A stretch of 64,000 nucleotides of DNA from Prorocentrum cordatum (GCA_963575745.1 CAUYUJ010015736.1:7501-71500), one strand, 5' to 3'. Positions 30,237-40,679 are shown, numbered from the stretch's first letter. The notes: a model not told the origin generated them from the sequence alone. Translations and numbers: made by a program.

Positions 30237-30905
30237 GCCGCTTCCTCGGGTGTGCCCCTCAGCGGGCTCGCTTGCAGGGAACGCGGCCGCTCGGGCTGCC
30301 GAGCCCGCCGCGGGGCCGCGCCAGCCTTGGGTCCAGACCGGCGGCCCCTCTGTGTGTGGCCGCTTCCCCGGGCGTGCCCCCCGCGGGCTCCCCCCGCAGG
30401 GCGTGCGGCCACTCGGGGCTCGGCTGGGGGTGCGTGGGGCCGTGGGCCGTGTTGTAGTCGAGGGGGCGGTCGGGTCGTGCGGCAGTCGAGGGTGTCAGGT
30501 GCGGGGCTCAGGGTGGCTTCGGCTGTCCCTATGACCTCGGCATCGCTCGGATGTGTGCATTTTTCTGTCGGCGAGGACCATCGAGGAGCATCCTTGATCT
30601 TTTGGCGGAAAACTAAAAGAACGCACGAAACCAAAAACAGCACAGGGAATGGACGTCCGAGCGATGGCCAGTGACCGCTTCCCTGGGTATGCCCCTCAGC
30701 GGGCTCCCTCTCAGGGCATGCGGCCGCTCGGGATGTCGAGCCGGCCGCGGGAGCGGGTGGCGCCCGCTGTGGGCCGTCCAGCGGCCCCTGTGGCCGCTTC
30801 CCCGGGTGTGCCCCCCACGGGCTCCCTCGCAGGGCGTGCGGCCACTCGGGGCTCGGCGAGGGGGGCGTGGGGGGCGTCGTGGGGGGCCGTGGGGCAAGGA
30901 GTTGC
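30237..30905. repeat. 432-bp duplication interrupted by a family 4 element
   Basis: CCGCTTCCTCGGGTGTGCCCCTCAGCGGGCTC at 30237 recurs at about 30669. In each copy a second block GGCCGCTTCCCCGGGYGTGCCCCCC..GGGCTC lies about 115-120 bases further on, followed by GCGGCCACTCGGGGCTCGGC. The interval between copies contains the inverted-repeat element 30539-30668. Confidence 0.75.
30539..30668 (+). mobile_element. family 4 inverted-repeat element, copy b
   Basis: This 130-base element has ends GGCATCGCTCGGATGTGTG and GGACGTCCGAGCGATGGC. It shares ACCATCGAGGAGCATCCT and CGCACGAAACC with the copy at 20028-20154. It lies exactly next to the second copy of the 432-bp duplication. Confidence 0.8.
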
Positions 30906-30989
30906 GGGGGTGTGGGTGGCAGGCGTACGCGTCTTCCTCCTCCTCCTCCTCCTCCTCCTCCTCCTCCTCCTTGATGGGAGGCAGGGGGA

Positions 30990-31400
30990 GAAGCCCGTCG
31001 TCGCCGTAGTCATCGTTGGCGTTGGGGTGGTTCTCGGTGGGGTACGCTCCATTGCCGCCTTCGGGGTGCCAGCAGCCAGGCGGGCGAGTTGGGGCGAACA
31101 CAGCAGCCTCCGGGTTGAGCTTGAAGGTGTCCGTCGCGGTGTTGGTGTTGGTGCATGCGTCAACGACGTTGGGGGACCCGTATTGTTCTTGATGCCAGCG
31201 GTGATGAGCAGGGTTGTCAGTCAGGATCGTGGTCAAATGTTTGGCCATGTTGTTGCCTGTGCGCGCGGCGTAGGCGAGCCTCCAGTATGCCTTGCTGGTG
31301 AGCCGCGTTCGGAAGCCTAGGCCCGTCCGGGTCCCGAGTCTCACAAATCGTGCGGAGTCTCCCTCGTAGCACATGTGGTAGTCCTTGGCGCAGGCTCTGT
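30990..31400 (-). CDS. candidate minus-strand exon, unknown protein
   Basis: On the minus strand a continuous frame has normal composition across about 130 residues. It reads KDYHMCYEGDSARFVRLGTR, LTSKAYWRLAYAARTGNN, LTTILTDNPAHHRWHQEQYG and FKLNPEAAVFAPTRPPGCW. It then enters the antisense of a (TCC)n run, giving poly-Glu, where coding probably ends. No family recognised. The frame upstream (towards 31640) becomes GC-rich low complexity, so exon ends are unknown. It is more protein-like than the plus-strand frames over the same bases. Confidence 0.4.
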
Positions 31401-31539
31401 CGCGGGCGCCGCGGCCACTTCCTTGCGCGGGCAAGGCGCGGCCGGGCGCCGCGCCTGGCAGTCGCCCGCTGCGGGCCCCCCCGCCCAGCCTATGTTGAGG
31501 GCCGGGCGGGGGGGGTCCACGCCCCCAAGTCGGGCAACG

Positions 31540-31700
31540 ACTCTCCTCCTCCTCCTCCTCCTCCTTCTCCTTCTCCTTATCCTTCTCCTCCTCTTCCTTC
31601 TCCTTCTCCTCCTCCTCCTCCTCCTCCTCCTCCTCCTCCTCTTCCATCTCGCTCCTCCCTCCTCCTCCTCCTCCTTTTCCTTCTCCTTCTCCTCTCCCTC
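31540..31700. repeat. (TCC)n polypyrimidine tract
   Basis: TCC and TTC units with small interruptions. Confidence 0.9.
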
Positions 31701-31779
31701 CTCTGGATCCTGAGAGCAGGAGTAACAGGAAAGGAGCGGTGGACAGAGTCTAGACTGTCGCGGTGCTCATTCCTCTTAC

Positions 31780-32125
31780 TGTTTTCTTGTCCTCGAAGAC
31801 GCCTGCGGCGAGCCACTCCCGCCCCTTGCCTTGCTGGAAACGTCTACAGTGGTGGCCCATGTCAAGAAACACCCTGTTTGCCTCCAGAGTGCCCTGGGCT
31901 TCTTGGGTGTCGATGGTTTTGCTGTGGAAGGCGTGACGTTCCCACACCACAAATCGATGGACGTCCTGGGGTCTCAGGGTTGGGTTTCTTGTGGAAGGTT
32001 TCTTGTGGTCGGGCCTTCACTGTATGTTCAAACGGGCGGCCGAAGCCAAGCTGTTGGACTATGTGCTCCCCCAAACCGTTGTGCAAACCCGTTGGGGAGC
32101 ACTTCTGGGAGGGAAGGGAGGAGGG
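31780..32125. repeat. family 7 dispersed repeat
   Basis: Its left part, TCGAAGACGCCTGCGGCGAG, and right part, GCAAACCCGTTGGGGAGCAC, match 40685 and 40805. Its middle, CAGGGTTGGGTTTCTTG, matches 54465 and 54899. The 40.7-kb copy lacks the middle. No gene. Confidence 0.6.
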
Positions 32126-32149
32126 TGATGAGGCCGAGGAGGAGGAAAT

Positions 32150-32151
32150 GA

Positions 32152-32196
<45 letters not shown>

Positions 32197-32490
32197 ATGA
32201 AGCTATCTTGGATGCCTCTAGTGCCGTCTTGGGCCGTCGGAAGCCACAAAGTCGAGAACGCGAAAATCGTTCAGACATGTGCGGGGTATCAGCGTTTGTG
32301 CCGTGCTTGGCGCGCCCCCTCCGGGCCAGACACCTGGGGGCCACCACTTGGGCAGAAGCCACTGGCCCCCCCAGACAGAACTAGGAGGAGGAGGAGGAGG
32401 AGGAGGAGGAGGAGGAGAGGAAGTGGAGGGAGAGGAGGGGGAGGAGGGGGAGGAGGGGGAGGAGGGGGAGGAGAAGGAGGGAAAGGGTAT
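32150..32490. repeat. (GAC)n and (GGA)n runs
   Basis: (ACG)n covers about 32150-32195 and (GGA)n/(GGGGGA)n covers 32383-32485. The intervening 190 bases hold a short protein-like stretch without supported borders. Confidence 0.9.
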
Positions 32491-33467
32491 GCGCTCCCTG
32501 GCCCCCCCCCGCGCCAGGGCAAGGGCGCTCAGCCAGACCGCAGGCCCGGCACAAGGCGTAGACAACGGAGCCCTCGCAGTAGAGGCTCCTGTGCCTCGTG
32601 CCGCGGGTGCGCTTCCCCTATCACCGCGAGGGCTCCAGCCTGGGGACCTGGGGGGGGAGACAGGAGAGGTCTTCCGCGTCTGAGTGCCCTCCTCCTCCTG
32701 TCCTCCACGGCCGCCCTCCTGCACGCCAGCCGACTCGTGCATCGGTCGCCCCGGATCGCCGCCCATTGGAGCAGCATTTCTGCCTCGCCGCTGACGTAAC
32801 AAGTTGTGATTAGGTCCAGCGATAATCCAGGTTACTATCTGGCGCGCCCGCCCGCCCACCCCCTTCCTCTCCGGAAGTCCCGACCTCGGGTGGCGCAGGT
32901 CCGAAGGGGGTACGCAGTACTGGCGCGCGTGGGCATTTTTTCCATCGCGAGCGCACCGGAAGACGCCGGGCGCCGTCAGAACGAAGCGTCGATGCAACGG
33001 CCCAAATGGGAGCGCGCGGGCATACGCGGAGCTGCCCAGAGTGAAAAGGTCAGGTCATCGGCCGGCACCTCCCTCCCCTCCCCACCAGAGTAGCCTGGGC
33101 GATCGCCGGAAAACAGAACACGATCTCCAGTTCGGAGGTCTTTGCCCTGACGAAGCGGGCAAAGACGGCAAGGGGGTTTTGCAGCGAATGCGAAACGACC
33201 GTCCCGAGGGATGCAGTGGTTGGCTGGATCAGGCATCGCCGAGCGCGTTCCGGTCTTCGCAAAGTGCCTATTCGCGAACGTCAAGACAGCACATGTAGTG
33301 ATCGTAAGCCCTTCGCGGGTAGTGGAACGTGCGAGTAGTTTCTTTGCGAGTAGTGGAACGCGCTTGTCTAAGGCAAAGGCCAGGCAGGTCCTGGATATCG
33401 TCAGCGACATCTGCCCGGCCTGGAGGGCCCAGCCGTGGGGCAGAAGGTGGTGCTTCCATACGCACTG
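32491..33467. other. no supported gene
   Basis: Several frames of 70-175 codons are open on both strands, none with a recognisable motif. GTAGTGGAACG occurs twice near 33320 and 33350. Left as unassigned. Confidence 0.35.
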
Positions 33468-33526
33468 CCCAGACGTGCCACGCCCTGATTTTTTTTCCAC
33501 GGCGTCCTCGGAAGGCCCAACCCTTT
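33468..33526. repeat. family 1 element, left end, host of an insertion
   Basis: CCCAGACGTGCCACGCCCTG, ATTTTTTTTCCACGGCGTCC and TCGGAAGGCCCAACCCTTT are the left terminus and first third of family 1. It is cut at 33526 by the family 3 element, and CCCTTTCCCC resumes after it. Confidence 0.75.
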
Positions 33527-33679
33527 ACCAGTTTGAAGCACACCCCTGTCCCTATGTTTGACATCACCTCACCTCGATGCCGATCTTAAGGATTCCCTCA
33601 GTTTCTGAGGGCCTATCCCTAAGATTGTCCTCGCTTTTTGCTCGCCCATCTTAGGGATAGGGATCAGTTCGAGGCTGGT
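33527..33679. mobile_element. family 3 (ACCAGCCT) inverted-repeat element with target duplication
   Basis: This 153-base element starts ACCAGTTTGAAGCA and ends TTCGAGGCTGGT. Inner inverted words are CCCTATG..CTTAGGGATAGGGA and GATTCCCTCA..TGAGGGCCTATCCC. It interrupts a family 1 copy and is flanked by the 8-base direct repeat AACCCTTT (33519-33526 and 33681-33688), with one extra T on the right. It is non-coding. The second copy is at 48177-48331. Confidence 0.9.
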
Positions 33680-33689
33680 TAACCCTTTC

Positions 33690-34080
33690 CCCACCACTAC
33701 ACACCGCTGAGCCAAGCATCCGGCAGGGCGCGTGGGCGGAAGGGTGCGCGATTGGCAGCTCTTCGGATGAATCGCTGGCAGATGCAAGACAGGGGTCCTC
33801 CTGCTGAGTGGGACTGATCATTCTGCGCTCTTGCGGCTGGCGGAGCTGAAACGGATGCGTCGGAAACCGACCAAGCTCTCGCTGAGACGGGACGTCGGGA
33901 ACCGACCCTCTCCCAGGACCGCTCCTTCTCCGCCTCCCCCTCCTCCTCCTCCTCCTCCTCCGCCTCCCCCTCCTTCTCCTCCTCTCTCTTGCTCCCTGTT
34001 CCTCCGATGGGTCGGTGGAGGCAGGGATCTCGCTCGTTGCCCCGAACCCGCCGGCCGCTACCACAAGTGTAGCTGCCGAC
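33690..34080. other. no gene; short (TCC)n run
   Basis: Unassigned sequence with a TCC/CTC run at 33926-33995. Confidence 0.4.
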
Positions 34081-34084
34081 TTGA

Positions 34085-34190
34085 GGACCGCTCCTCCTCC
34101 CGAGCCGTTCCTGCCACGGCCCTGGGGCCCGAGGAGGGCCCTTGGGGCCGAGCCTGGAAAAAACAGGGCCGTCCTGACTTGTTTCTAGCG
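34085..34190. repeat. family 1 core, degraded
   Basis: CCCGAGCCGTTCCTGCCACGG, CCTGGGGCCCGAGGAGGGCCC and AAAAAACAGGGCCGTCCTGA parallel the core and one end of family 1. Confidence 0.55.
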
Positions 34191-34204
34191 GCGTGAGCGT
34201 GTCG

Positions 34205-34259
34205 GGACGAGGCGCTGAGAAGGAGGAGGAGGAGGAGGAGGATAATGATGATGATGCTG

Positions 34260-34355
<96 letters not shown>

Positions 34356-34373
34356 CTGAGGATGATGATGCTG

Positions 34374-34404
<31 letters not shown>

Positions 34405-34551
34405 GGATGAGGATGATGCTGATGCTGATGCTGATGCTGATGCTGATGCTGATGTGATGATGATGATGATGAGGATGATGATGATGATGATGATGACGAC
34501 GACGATGATGATGATGAGGATGAGGATGATGATGATGATGATGATGATGAG

Positions 34552-34595
<44 letters not shown>

Positions 34596-35452
34596 CTGAT
34601 GCTGCTGATGAGGATGAGGATGAGATGACGATGACGATGACGTTGCTGATGATGACGATGATGATGATGAGGATGATGATGATGATGACGACGACGACGA
34701 CGATGATGATGCTGATGATGATGATGATGCTGATGATGCTGATGATGATGATGATGATGATGATGAGGATGATGATGATGATGACGACGATGGTGATGAT
34801 GATGCTGATGCTGATGATGATGCTGATGCTGATGCTGCTGATGATGATGAGGATGAGGATGAGGATGAGGATGACGATGACGTTGCTGATGATGCTGATG
34901 ATGATGATGATGATGCTGATGCTGCTGCTGATGCTGATGCTGATGATGGTGCTGATGCTGATGCTGCTGATGATGATGAGGATGAGGATAAGGATGAGGC
35001 TGGGGATGATGATGAATCTGATGATGAGGATGATGATGATGCTGATGATGATGTTGGTGCTGATGCTGATGCTGATGATGATGCTGATGCTGCTGATGAT
35101 GATGCTGAGGATGATGATGATGCTGATGAGGATGAGGATGAGGATGAGGATGATGATGATTTGATGCTGATGCTGATGCTGATGCTGATGCTGATGCTGA
35201 TGCTGATGATGATGCTGATGCTGCTGATGATGATGATGAGGATGAATGATGCTGCTGATGATGATGAGGATGAGGATGAGGATGATGATGAGAATGATGA
35301 TGATGCTGATGATGATGCTGATGCTGATGTTGATGCTGCTGCTGATGCTGATGCTGATGCTGATGATCATGATGATAATGGTGATGATAATGATGCTGCT
35401 GCTGCTGCTGCTGATGAGGAGGAGGAGGAGGAGGAGGAGGAGGAGACGGAGG
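34205..35452. repeat. 1.25-kb (GAT)n trinucleotide tract
   Basis: The longest simple tract in the window is built of GAT with regular GCT, GAG and GAC interruptions (for example GATGCTGATGCT blocks), edged on both sides by (GGA)n. Poly-Asp, poly-Met and antisense poly-His/Ile/Ser frames are artefacts. Confidence 0.95.
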
Positions 35453-35493
35453 AGTCGCTCGCACGGCGGAACGGCTGCTTTTAACGAGCAGAA

Positions 35494-36129
35494 GTGATGT
35501 GCAGAACAGTTTGTGGGTCGCCGCATCGACGCCTTCCGTTTACGTACTTGCTCAAGTCTTTGAGGGCGCAGCCGCCCTCGTCCCATGCTGGCCCGGGGAC
35601 TCGGGCTCCCGCTTGTGGCCCACCTCAGCGCGATAGGCCTGGCGCGCTGGTGGTGGCTTGCTGCGCCGAGGGCCTCGCCGCTGCCGCTGGCGCCTCCTTT
35701 GCCAGCGCTGGCCCTGGGCCCAGCGCCGTGGAGGCTGCCGAGGCGGGCGCTCGCCTGGTGCCTCTCTCCGAGTGCATCTCGGCGGCCGCAGAGGCCCGCG
35801 AGTGGCACAGCTGCCCGTCGCCCTGTACCCCTCGCCCGGCCTGCCCTGCGGCAGGCGACGCGTGGTCTTCGTGGTCGGTCCAGCTCGGCATCGGGCTGCT
35901 CGGACTGATCATCGTCGAGGTGGGGAAGCTGATGCTTGCGGCAGTCGCGCGGCTGCCGGTGGCGCTGCAGCGCGCCGTCGCCTCCTGCGGCATCCGAGTC
36001 CAGGCGCGGGGCGAGGGGCCCCCGCTCGGGCTGGAGCAGGGGACTCCGCTTGCGGCCGCAACGACCGACGTGGAGGTCCCGGCGGCGCAGGCGCGCGCTA
36101 GCCGACTCATGCAGCTGCAGTCGCGCTGA
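35494..36129 (+). pseudogene. second copy of the retrotransposon small ORF
   Basis: The frame open from about 35494 to TGA at 36127 contains a Cys/Pro block (SECISAAAEAREWHSCPSPC, then TPRPACPAA) and a hydrophobic segment around VQLGIGLLGLIIVEVGKLML. This is the same arrangement as the 7742-8146 ORF. The sequence before it shares TTGCTCAAGTCTTTGAGGG with 7725. The real start is not clear. It is followed, overlapping the stop, by a degraded gag-like ORF. Confidence 0.55.
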
Positions 36130-37248
36130 TGGCGGGCTCGTTCTACCTGGTGAGATACCGAGTAGCAGGATCACTTCTCTGGCACGAGATTCTGACGCTC
36201 GGAGAGAGGGCCCCCTGTCGTACATCATTACCCCAGACGGGGACGACTACGACGAGGCGAACGGGCCGGGGCCCGACGTCTCAGAGGTCATCAGGTTGGT
36301 CGGCCAAGGCGCGACGCCTGGCGGCCTCGGAGCAGGACACGTGCATCGGTTTCGGCGCTTGCCGACTGCTGGCCCGCGCGATCGCTGCTGGGTTCCCTCG
36401 GCCGTCTGCGCCTGTGCTGAACTTGGAGCTGGGGGCTGGCAGCGTGCTCGGGGTCCCCGCTGGCGTGCGCGCGCTGGCTGACCCTGGGGCCGCTGGAGGG
36501 CCTGCTGCCGCTGGTGATGGAGGCGCTGGAGGCGGAGCTGCTGCTGGAGGCTTGGCCGGCGGGGTGGGCGCTCTGGTGGCCGCGCTGGGAGGGGCCCCCG
36601 CCGCCGCCGCGGCGCCTGCCGTTTTGGCGCTGCCCGCCGCGGCTGGAGCCGCTGCCGCGCCCGCGCCAGCCGCCCCAGGTGCGGTGGCCGCCCCGCCCCC
36701 TGCGGCTGCGGCGCCGCCAGTCGCGCCCGTTGGAGGAGGCGCCTTGGCGGGCCCTGCCGCAGCCGCTGCGCCCGCAGCGGCGCCCGCTGCCGCGCCGCCG
36801 CTGGCGATGGCGCCCGCTCCTGGCGCCCCTGCCGCTGCGCCTGCCCCTCCTGCTCCCGAGAGTGCTGGCCGTGTCTTATGACATGCTTGGGCAGCGCCAC
36901 ATCGAGTTCAGGGAAGGGGCCCTTCGGCCGGTGGAATATGCTTGGCCAGATTGGAGGCTGACAGGAACCAGGACCTGCCTCTGGGCATGCCGCTTCATCT
37001 GCGAGCGCGGCGGCTCGACCATGGGAAGGCGCGCGTTGTTCAAGACTACCTTCTGCCTCACCGATGCCGACCCTGGCGCGGTGGAGCACTAGGAGTATTG
37101 CCGCATCTTGCTGGAGGGCGTGTGCTACGACCATCTGAACGCGGCGTCGTTGACCTCCTAGGAGGTAGCGCGCCGCTCCCTGCAGATTCGGGAGGAGAGG
37201 TTCGACGCGAATGCCAGCTTGCGGTTAACGCATGGGTACCCCCCCCGG
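36129..37248 (+). pseudogene. second copy of the gag-like ORF, broken and truncated
   Basis: The first part reads VAGSLLWHEILTLGE from ATG 36129. A frame change near 36205 gives PLSYIITPDGDDYDEANGPG and GATPGGLGAGHVHRFRRLP, matching the gag-like ORF at 8.2 kb. An Ala/Pro/Gly-rich stretch (36430-36860) follows. Another frame then reads YDMLGQRHIEFREG and ALFKTTFCLTDADPG, interrupted by TAG at 37090-37092 and 37159-37161 and ending at TGA near 37246. Nothing like reverse transcriptase follows, so the copy is 3'-truncated. Confidence 0.6.
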
Positions 37249-37700
37249 GACTGATGAATAGACCCCGCTGGGCGCCGCCGCGCCGCGCCGGGGGCGCCGC
37301 TGCCTCGGGCCCCTGGGCCCTCGGCGGGCCCCGAGGCAGCCGAAAAGTCCCCTGGCGGGAACTCCAGAGTTCTGGGCCTGCTTCCCCCAGGGCCCGCTTC
37401 CATCGCGGCGACGGGAGTTGCGTTCGACTGCGAAACAGGGAAATAACGCGGCGGCGGCGGCGCCGACGGCCCCGGCTTCTGCCGCCGTTGCCTCCCGCCC
37501 CCCTCCCTCCCCCAGCCCGCGCTTTTCCTGTCGCTGGCGGCTGGGCGTCGGCGCCGATCGCCGGCGCCGCCGCCGCGCGTTTCAATTTGGCGGGCGCCCC
37601 CCCCGCGACTCGCTCGAGCAGGGAGCCATTTTGTAGTCGCGCGACCCAACTTTTGTGTTAATCGCGAGCAGACTTTGCCCCGTCCGTCGGCGCCGCGCCA
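37249..37700. other. GC-rich, no gene supported
   Basis: Very GC-rich sequence with CGG/GCC triplets at 37445-37500 and 37555-37580. CCTGGGCCCTCGGCGGGCCCC near 37311 resembles the family 1 core. Confidence 0.35.
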
Positions 37701-37835
37701 ATGTTGGACGATGACAGGGACCGCTGCGCCCATGAGCTCTCGCGGGCGCGCGCCTGGCAGGCGCGAGGGCAAGGGCGAAAGCAAGGGCCAGCTCGCGCCA
37801 GAGACCGACGCCGATCTGCCCGACAAGAAGACAAA
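37701..37835 (+). CDS. possible first exon of the 38-kb gene
   Basis: ATG at 37701 opens a frame reading MLDDDRDRCAHELSRARAWQ that stops at TAG near 37835, just before an AT-rich stretch. A splice donor inside the frame is not obvious. A second frame is also open here, so the call is weak. Confidence 0.25.
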
Positions 37836-38000
37836 TAGCAATTGTCATGGTATCACTATAGGTTTGTAATACTACCATGATAAGAAGAATAAGAATCATA
37901 CTCGGAAGGAGAAGAATGATACGGCACAGCCGAGTGAGAATAGCCACGGTAGTATTTATGACTGTAGAATAATAAGTATAATAAGTAGACGCGCAGGGCA
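37836..38000. other. AT-rich probable intron
   Basis: AT-rich sequence (ATAAGAAGAATAAGAATC, AATAATAAGTATAATAAG) ends in GACGCGCAG, an acceptor-like site directly before the first good exon of the 38-kb gene. Confidence 0.4.
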
Positions 38001-38003
38001 GGG

Positions 38004-39039
38004 GAGAAGGCCAAGCTCTGGCGCGCCAGCGCGGCCCTCCGCGCGGCCGCGGCCAGCGAGCCAGGCCAGCCCTCGCCCGCGGGCGGTGCCGAGGCCGGGA
38101 AGGCGAAGACCCTGGCACGCCCAGCGTTGAGGTGGCATGCGGTCGTGGACGGAGCGGCCTCCGCAATTCGTGATCGCGGTAAGCTTCGAGGCGATCAGGC
38201 CAAAAATGCGCGCATCCCTCGAGGCCCATTTCCATCCATCATCGCCCCCCACCTACCAGGTCAAGGTTTCTTGTTACCCGCTTCTACCCTGCCCTTCACG
38301 CGGCCCCGGGGCCATCACTTCGCCTGAGTCTTGGGGCAGGGTTTCAAACATCGCGTCCGCGGCCCGAGGTCACCAACGTACGCAGATGCGGCTTGGCAGA
38401 ACGCTCGCGACCACTACTCGCGCGCGAGCTTGTCCAGTGCCGCCTCGAAGAGCACGAGCGAGCTACACTGCTACACGCTAAAGGGGGCGAGCCCGCGCCC
38501 CGCCGCCTCGCGCGCCCCCAGGTCAGACAGCGACGGGGCATCCTTGCTGAGTCTAGAATGCGCTGGGGTTGGACAGTTCTGGTTCCCTTCTTCCTTTGTT
38601 TCTCTTCTCCGCCAGGGCTGTTCGATCGCCCGCGCAATCCCAATTCAAATCGGAGCGCGGCGCAGGCCTGCATAACGCAGGGGGAACTAAACATTGCAAT
38701 CGTTATCAGACTGCTAGCATGCTCTGTCGTGCAGTTTCCAGCCCCCGCAATTCTAGTCTTCCCCGTCCCCCGTCCTCCTTCCCTATCCTTGCACGTTCTT
38801 TTTCCCTCCTCCTTCCCCCTCCTCTTTTGTCTTCCTTCCCCCTCCCCCGTCCCCCGTTCCGCAGTTGCCCGCCCGCCCAGGAACAGTACACCATCGTCCC
38901 TTACATGTTCGAGGACGGCGTGCAGCCGATGGACGACACCAGGAAGGAGGCACGACGCCCTCCCCACGGATCCCCCGAGGAAGTGGCCGGGAGGAGCGCG
39001 GGACGAGGATGGGCGGCGGAGACAGTGTTGATGCGCTGA
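38004..39039 (+). CDS. multi-exon gene candidate, unknown product
   Basis: Three exons with matching phases are proposed. Exon a, about 38004-38178, reads EKAKLWRASAALRAAAASEP and ALRWHAVVDGAASAIRDR and ends at the donor G|GTAAGC (phase 1). Exon b, 38340-38521, follows CTTGGGGCAG, reads CGLAERSRPLLARELVQC and LEEHERATLLHAKGGEP and ends at CAG|GTCAGA (phase 0). Exon c starts at 38881 after a long C/T tract and CCGCCCAG, reads EQYTIVPYMFEDGVQPMDD and is open to TGA at 39037. Introns would be 161 and 359 bases. Phases agree at both joins, which supports the model. No domain recognised; exon c may end earlier. Confidence 0.45.
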
Positions 39040-39089
39040 GGCCACGCGCCCCGGAACCTGAATTTGTGGACGCAGCCTCGAGTGGGGAG

Positions 39090-39620
39090 AAGGAGGAGGG
39101 AGAAAGAGGAGGGAGAATCGGCGAAGGAGGTGGGAGAAGGAGGAGGGAGAATCGGCGAAGGAGGAGGGAGAAGGAGGAGGGAGAAGGAGGAGGGGAAAAG
39201 AGGAGGGATAATCGGCGAAGGAGGAGGGAAAAGGAGGAGGGAGAAGGAAAAGGGAGAATCGGCGAAGGAGGAGGGAGAAGGAGGAGGGGATTCTGAGGGT
39301 CCTGTTCCCCAGTGATTGTTCTCCGATGGTGGCGGCAGGGAGCGGGGAGGAGCGGGAGGACGCTGGGCAGGCAGAGGGCGACCGGGAGCACCGCGACACG
39401 CAAGAGGACGGGAGAACGGTGGTATGAGGATGGCAGTTTTGCAGGGGGCAAGGAGGGGTAAGCAGGTTGCGGAAGGAAGGAGATGGTATAGGAGGAGGAG
39501 GAGGAGGAGGAACGAGGAGGAGGAGGACGAGGAGGACGAGGAGGAAGAGGAGGAGGAGGAGAGGAGAGGAGAGGAGAGAAGAGAAGAGAAGAGAAGCGAA
39601 GAGAACATACCAGAAGAGAA
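39090..39620. repeat. GGAGAAGGA-type purine repeats
   Basis: Units of GGAGAAGGAGGAGGGAGA with recurring AATCGGCGAA spacers run over 39095-39295. A GGA/GAGAAGA run covers 39490-39615. About 190 bases of unassigned sequence separate them. Confidence 0.9.
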
Positions 39621-39784
39621 GAGAAAAGAAAGGTTGAACAAGAGAGGGATCAGAAGGAATATCCAGGTACCTGCGGCAAGTCCCGCCACCGTGACAAGCC
39701 CGGCATTATATGTGGCGATTGTTCTAAGAGGGCACGGGAGGCCTTCACGTGTGAAGATTTGTGTCTTCAGATTTGGGGCAGCCG

Positions 39785-39938
39785 CGGTGGTGATGATGAC
39801 GATAATGACGATGGTGATGATGACGACGACGATGACCATGACCATGATGATGCTGGTGCTTGTGATGATGATTGTGATGGGGATTTATAAGGGTGGTGCT
39901 GATTATGATGATGATTATGATGATGCTGATGCTGATGC

Positions 39939-39996
<58 letters not shown>

Positions 39997-40315
39997 GATG
40001 AAGATGAAGATGAAGATGAAGATGAAGATGATGGTGGTGGTGGTGGTGGTGGTAATGAGTATGCTGATGCTGGTGGTGATGTTGCTGATGATGACACGGA
40101 TGATGATGACGATGATGATAATGATGATGGTGGTATTGACCATGATGGTGCTGCTGCTGAGGATGCTGAGTGCGACGATGATGGTGAGGAGGAGGTGGAG
40201 GAGGAGGAGGAGGAGGAACGGGGAGGAGGAGGGGGAGGAGGAGGAGGAGGAGGAGGAGGAGGAGGAGGTTGAGCAAGATGATGACGAGGAAGAGGAGGAG
40301 GAGGAGGATTAGTAT
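39785..40315. repeat. (GAT)n and (GGA)n tract
   Basis: GAT/GATGAC units (39790-40190, with (GAA GAT)n at 39993-40030 and (GGT)n at 40033-40053) pass into (GGA)n to 40315. Confidence 0.95.
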
Positions 40316-40650
40316 TACGACGCGTACCATAATATTAGTCATGCTAGTAATAGCAGCAACAATAACACTACTATGAACACATACGTAGGAGTAATCCTGA
40401 TAAACGTATTACGAATAATACGTGTAATGGCACGAGGAATAGCACTAATAACAATACCACGCCTGGTACGACTAATAAGTCGACCATCAATTATAGTCAT
40501 ACAATTTATTATGATATGTACGATTAGAGGTCCAATGTCGATGCTCGTATACAGGTAACCATAGCACTAGCACTACTACTAAACAGCATATGTCATATTA
40601 CTACTGCCATTTCTGGCAGTGATAAAAACAAGCAATATGAATAATACTCG
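40308..40650. other. AT-rich patch with triplet periodicity
   Basis: About 330 bases rich in ATA, ACG, CTA and GTA triplets contrast sharply with the GC-rich surroundings. A 61-codon frame from 40373 is hydrophobic (VGVILINVLRIIRVMARGIA). It may be a decayed trinucleotide repeat or inserted organelle-type DNA; no organelle gene is recognised. Confidence 0.4.
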
Positions 40651-40679
40651 GAAGGCCGTCGCACATAACAGTTTTCGTC

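Noticed and set aside
31001-31020. SL-like word CCGTAGTCATCGTTGGCG
   Set aside because: Similarity is weak and it lies inside a minus-strand coding candidate, so chance is the better explanation.
33697-36228. 843-codon minus-strand frame with Ile/Ser runs
   Set aside because: It arises from the antisense of the 1.25-kb GAT tract joined to chance-open flanks.
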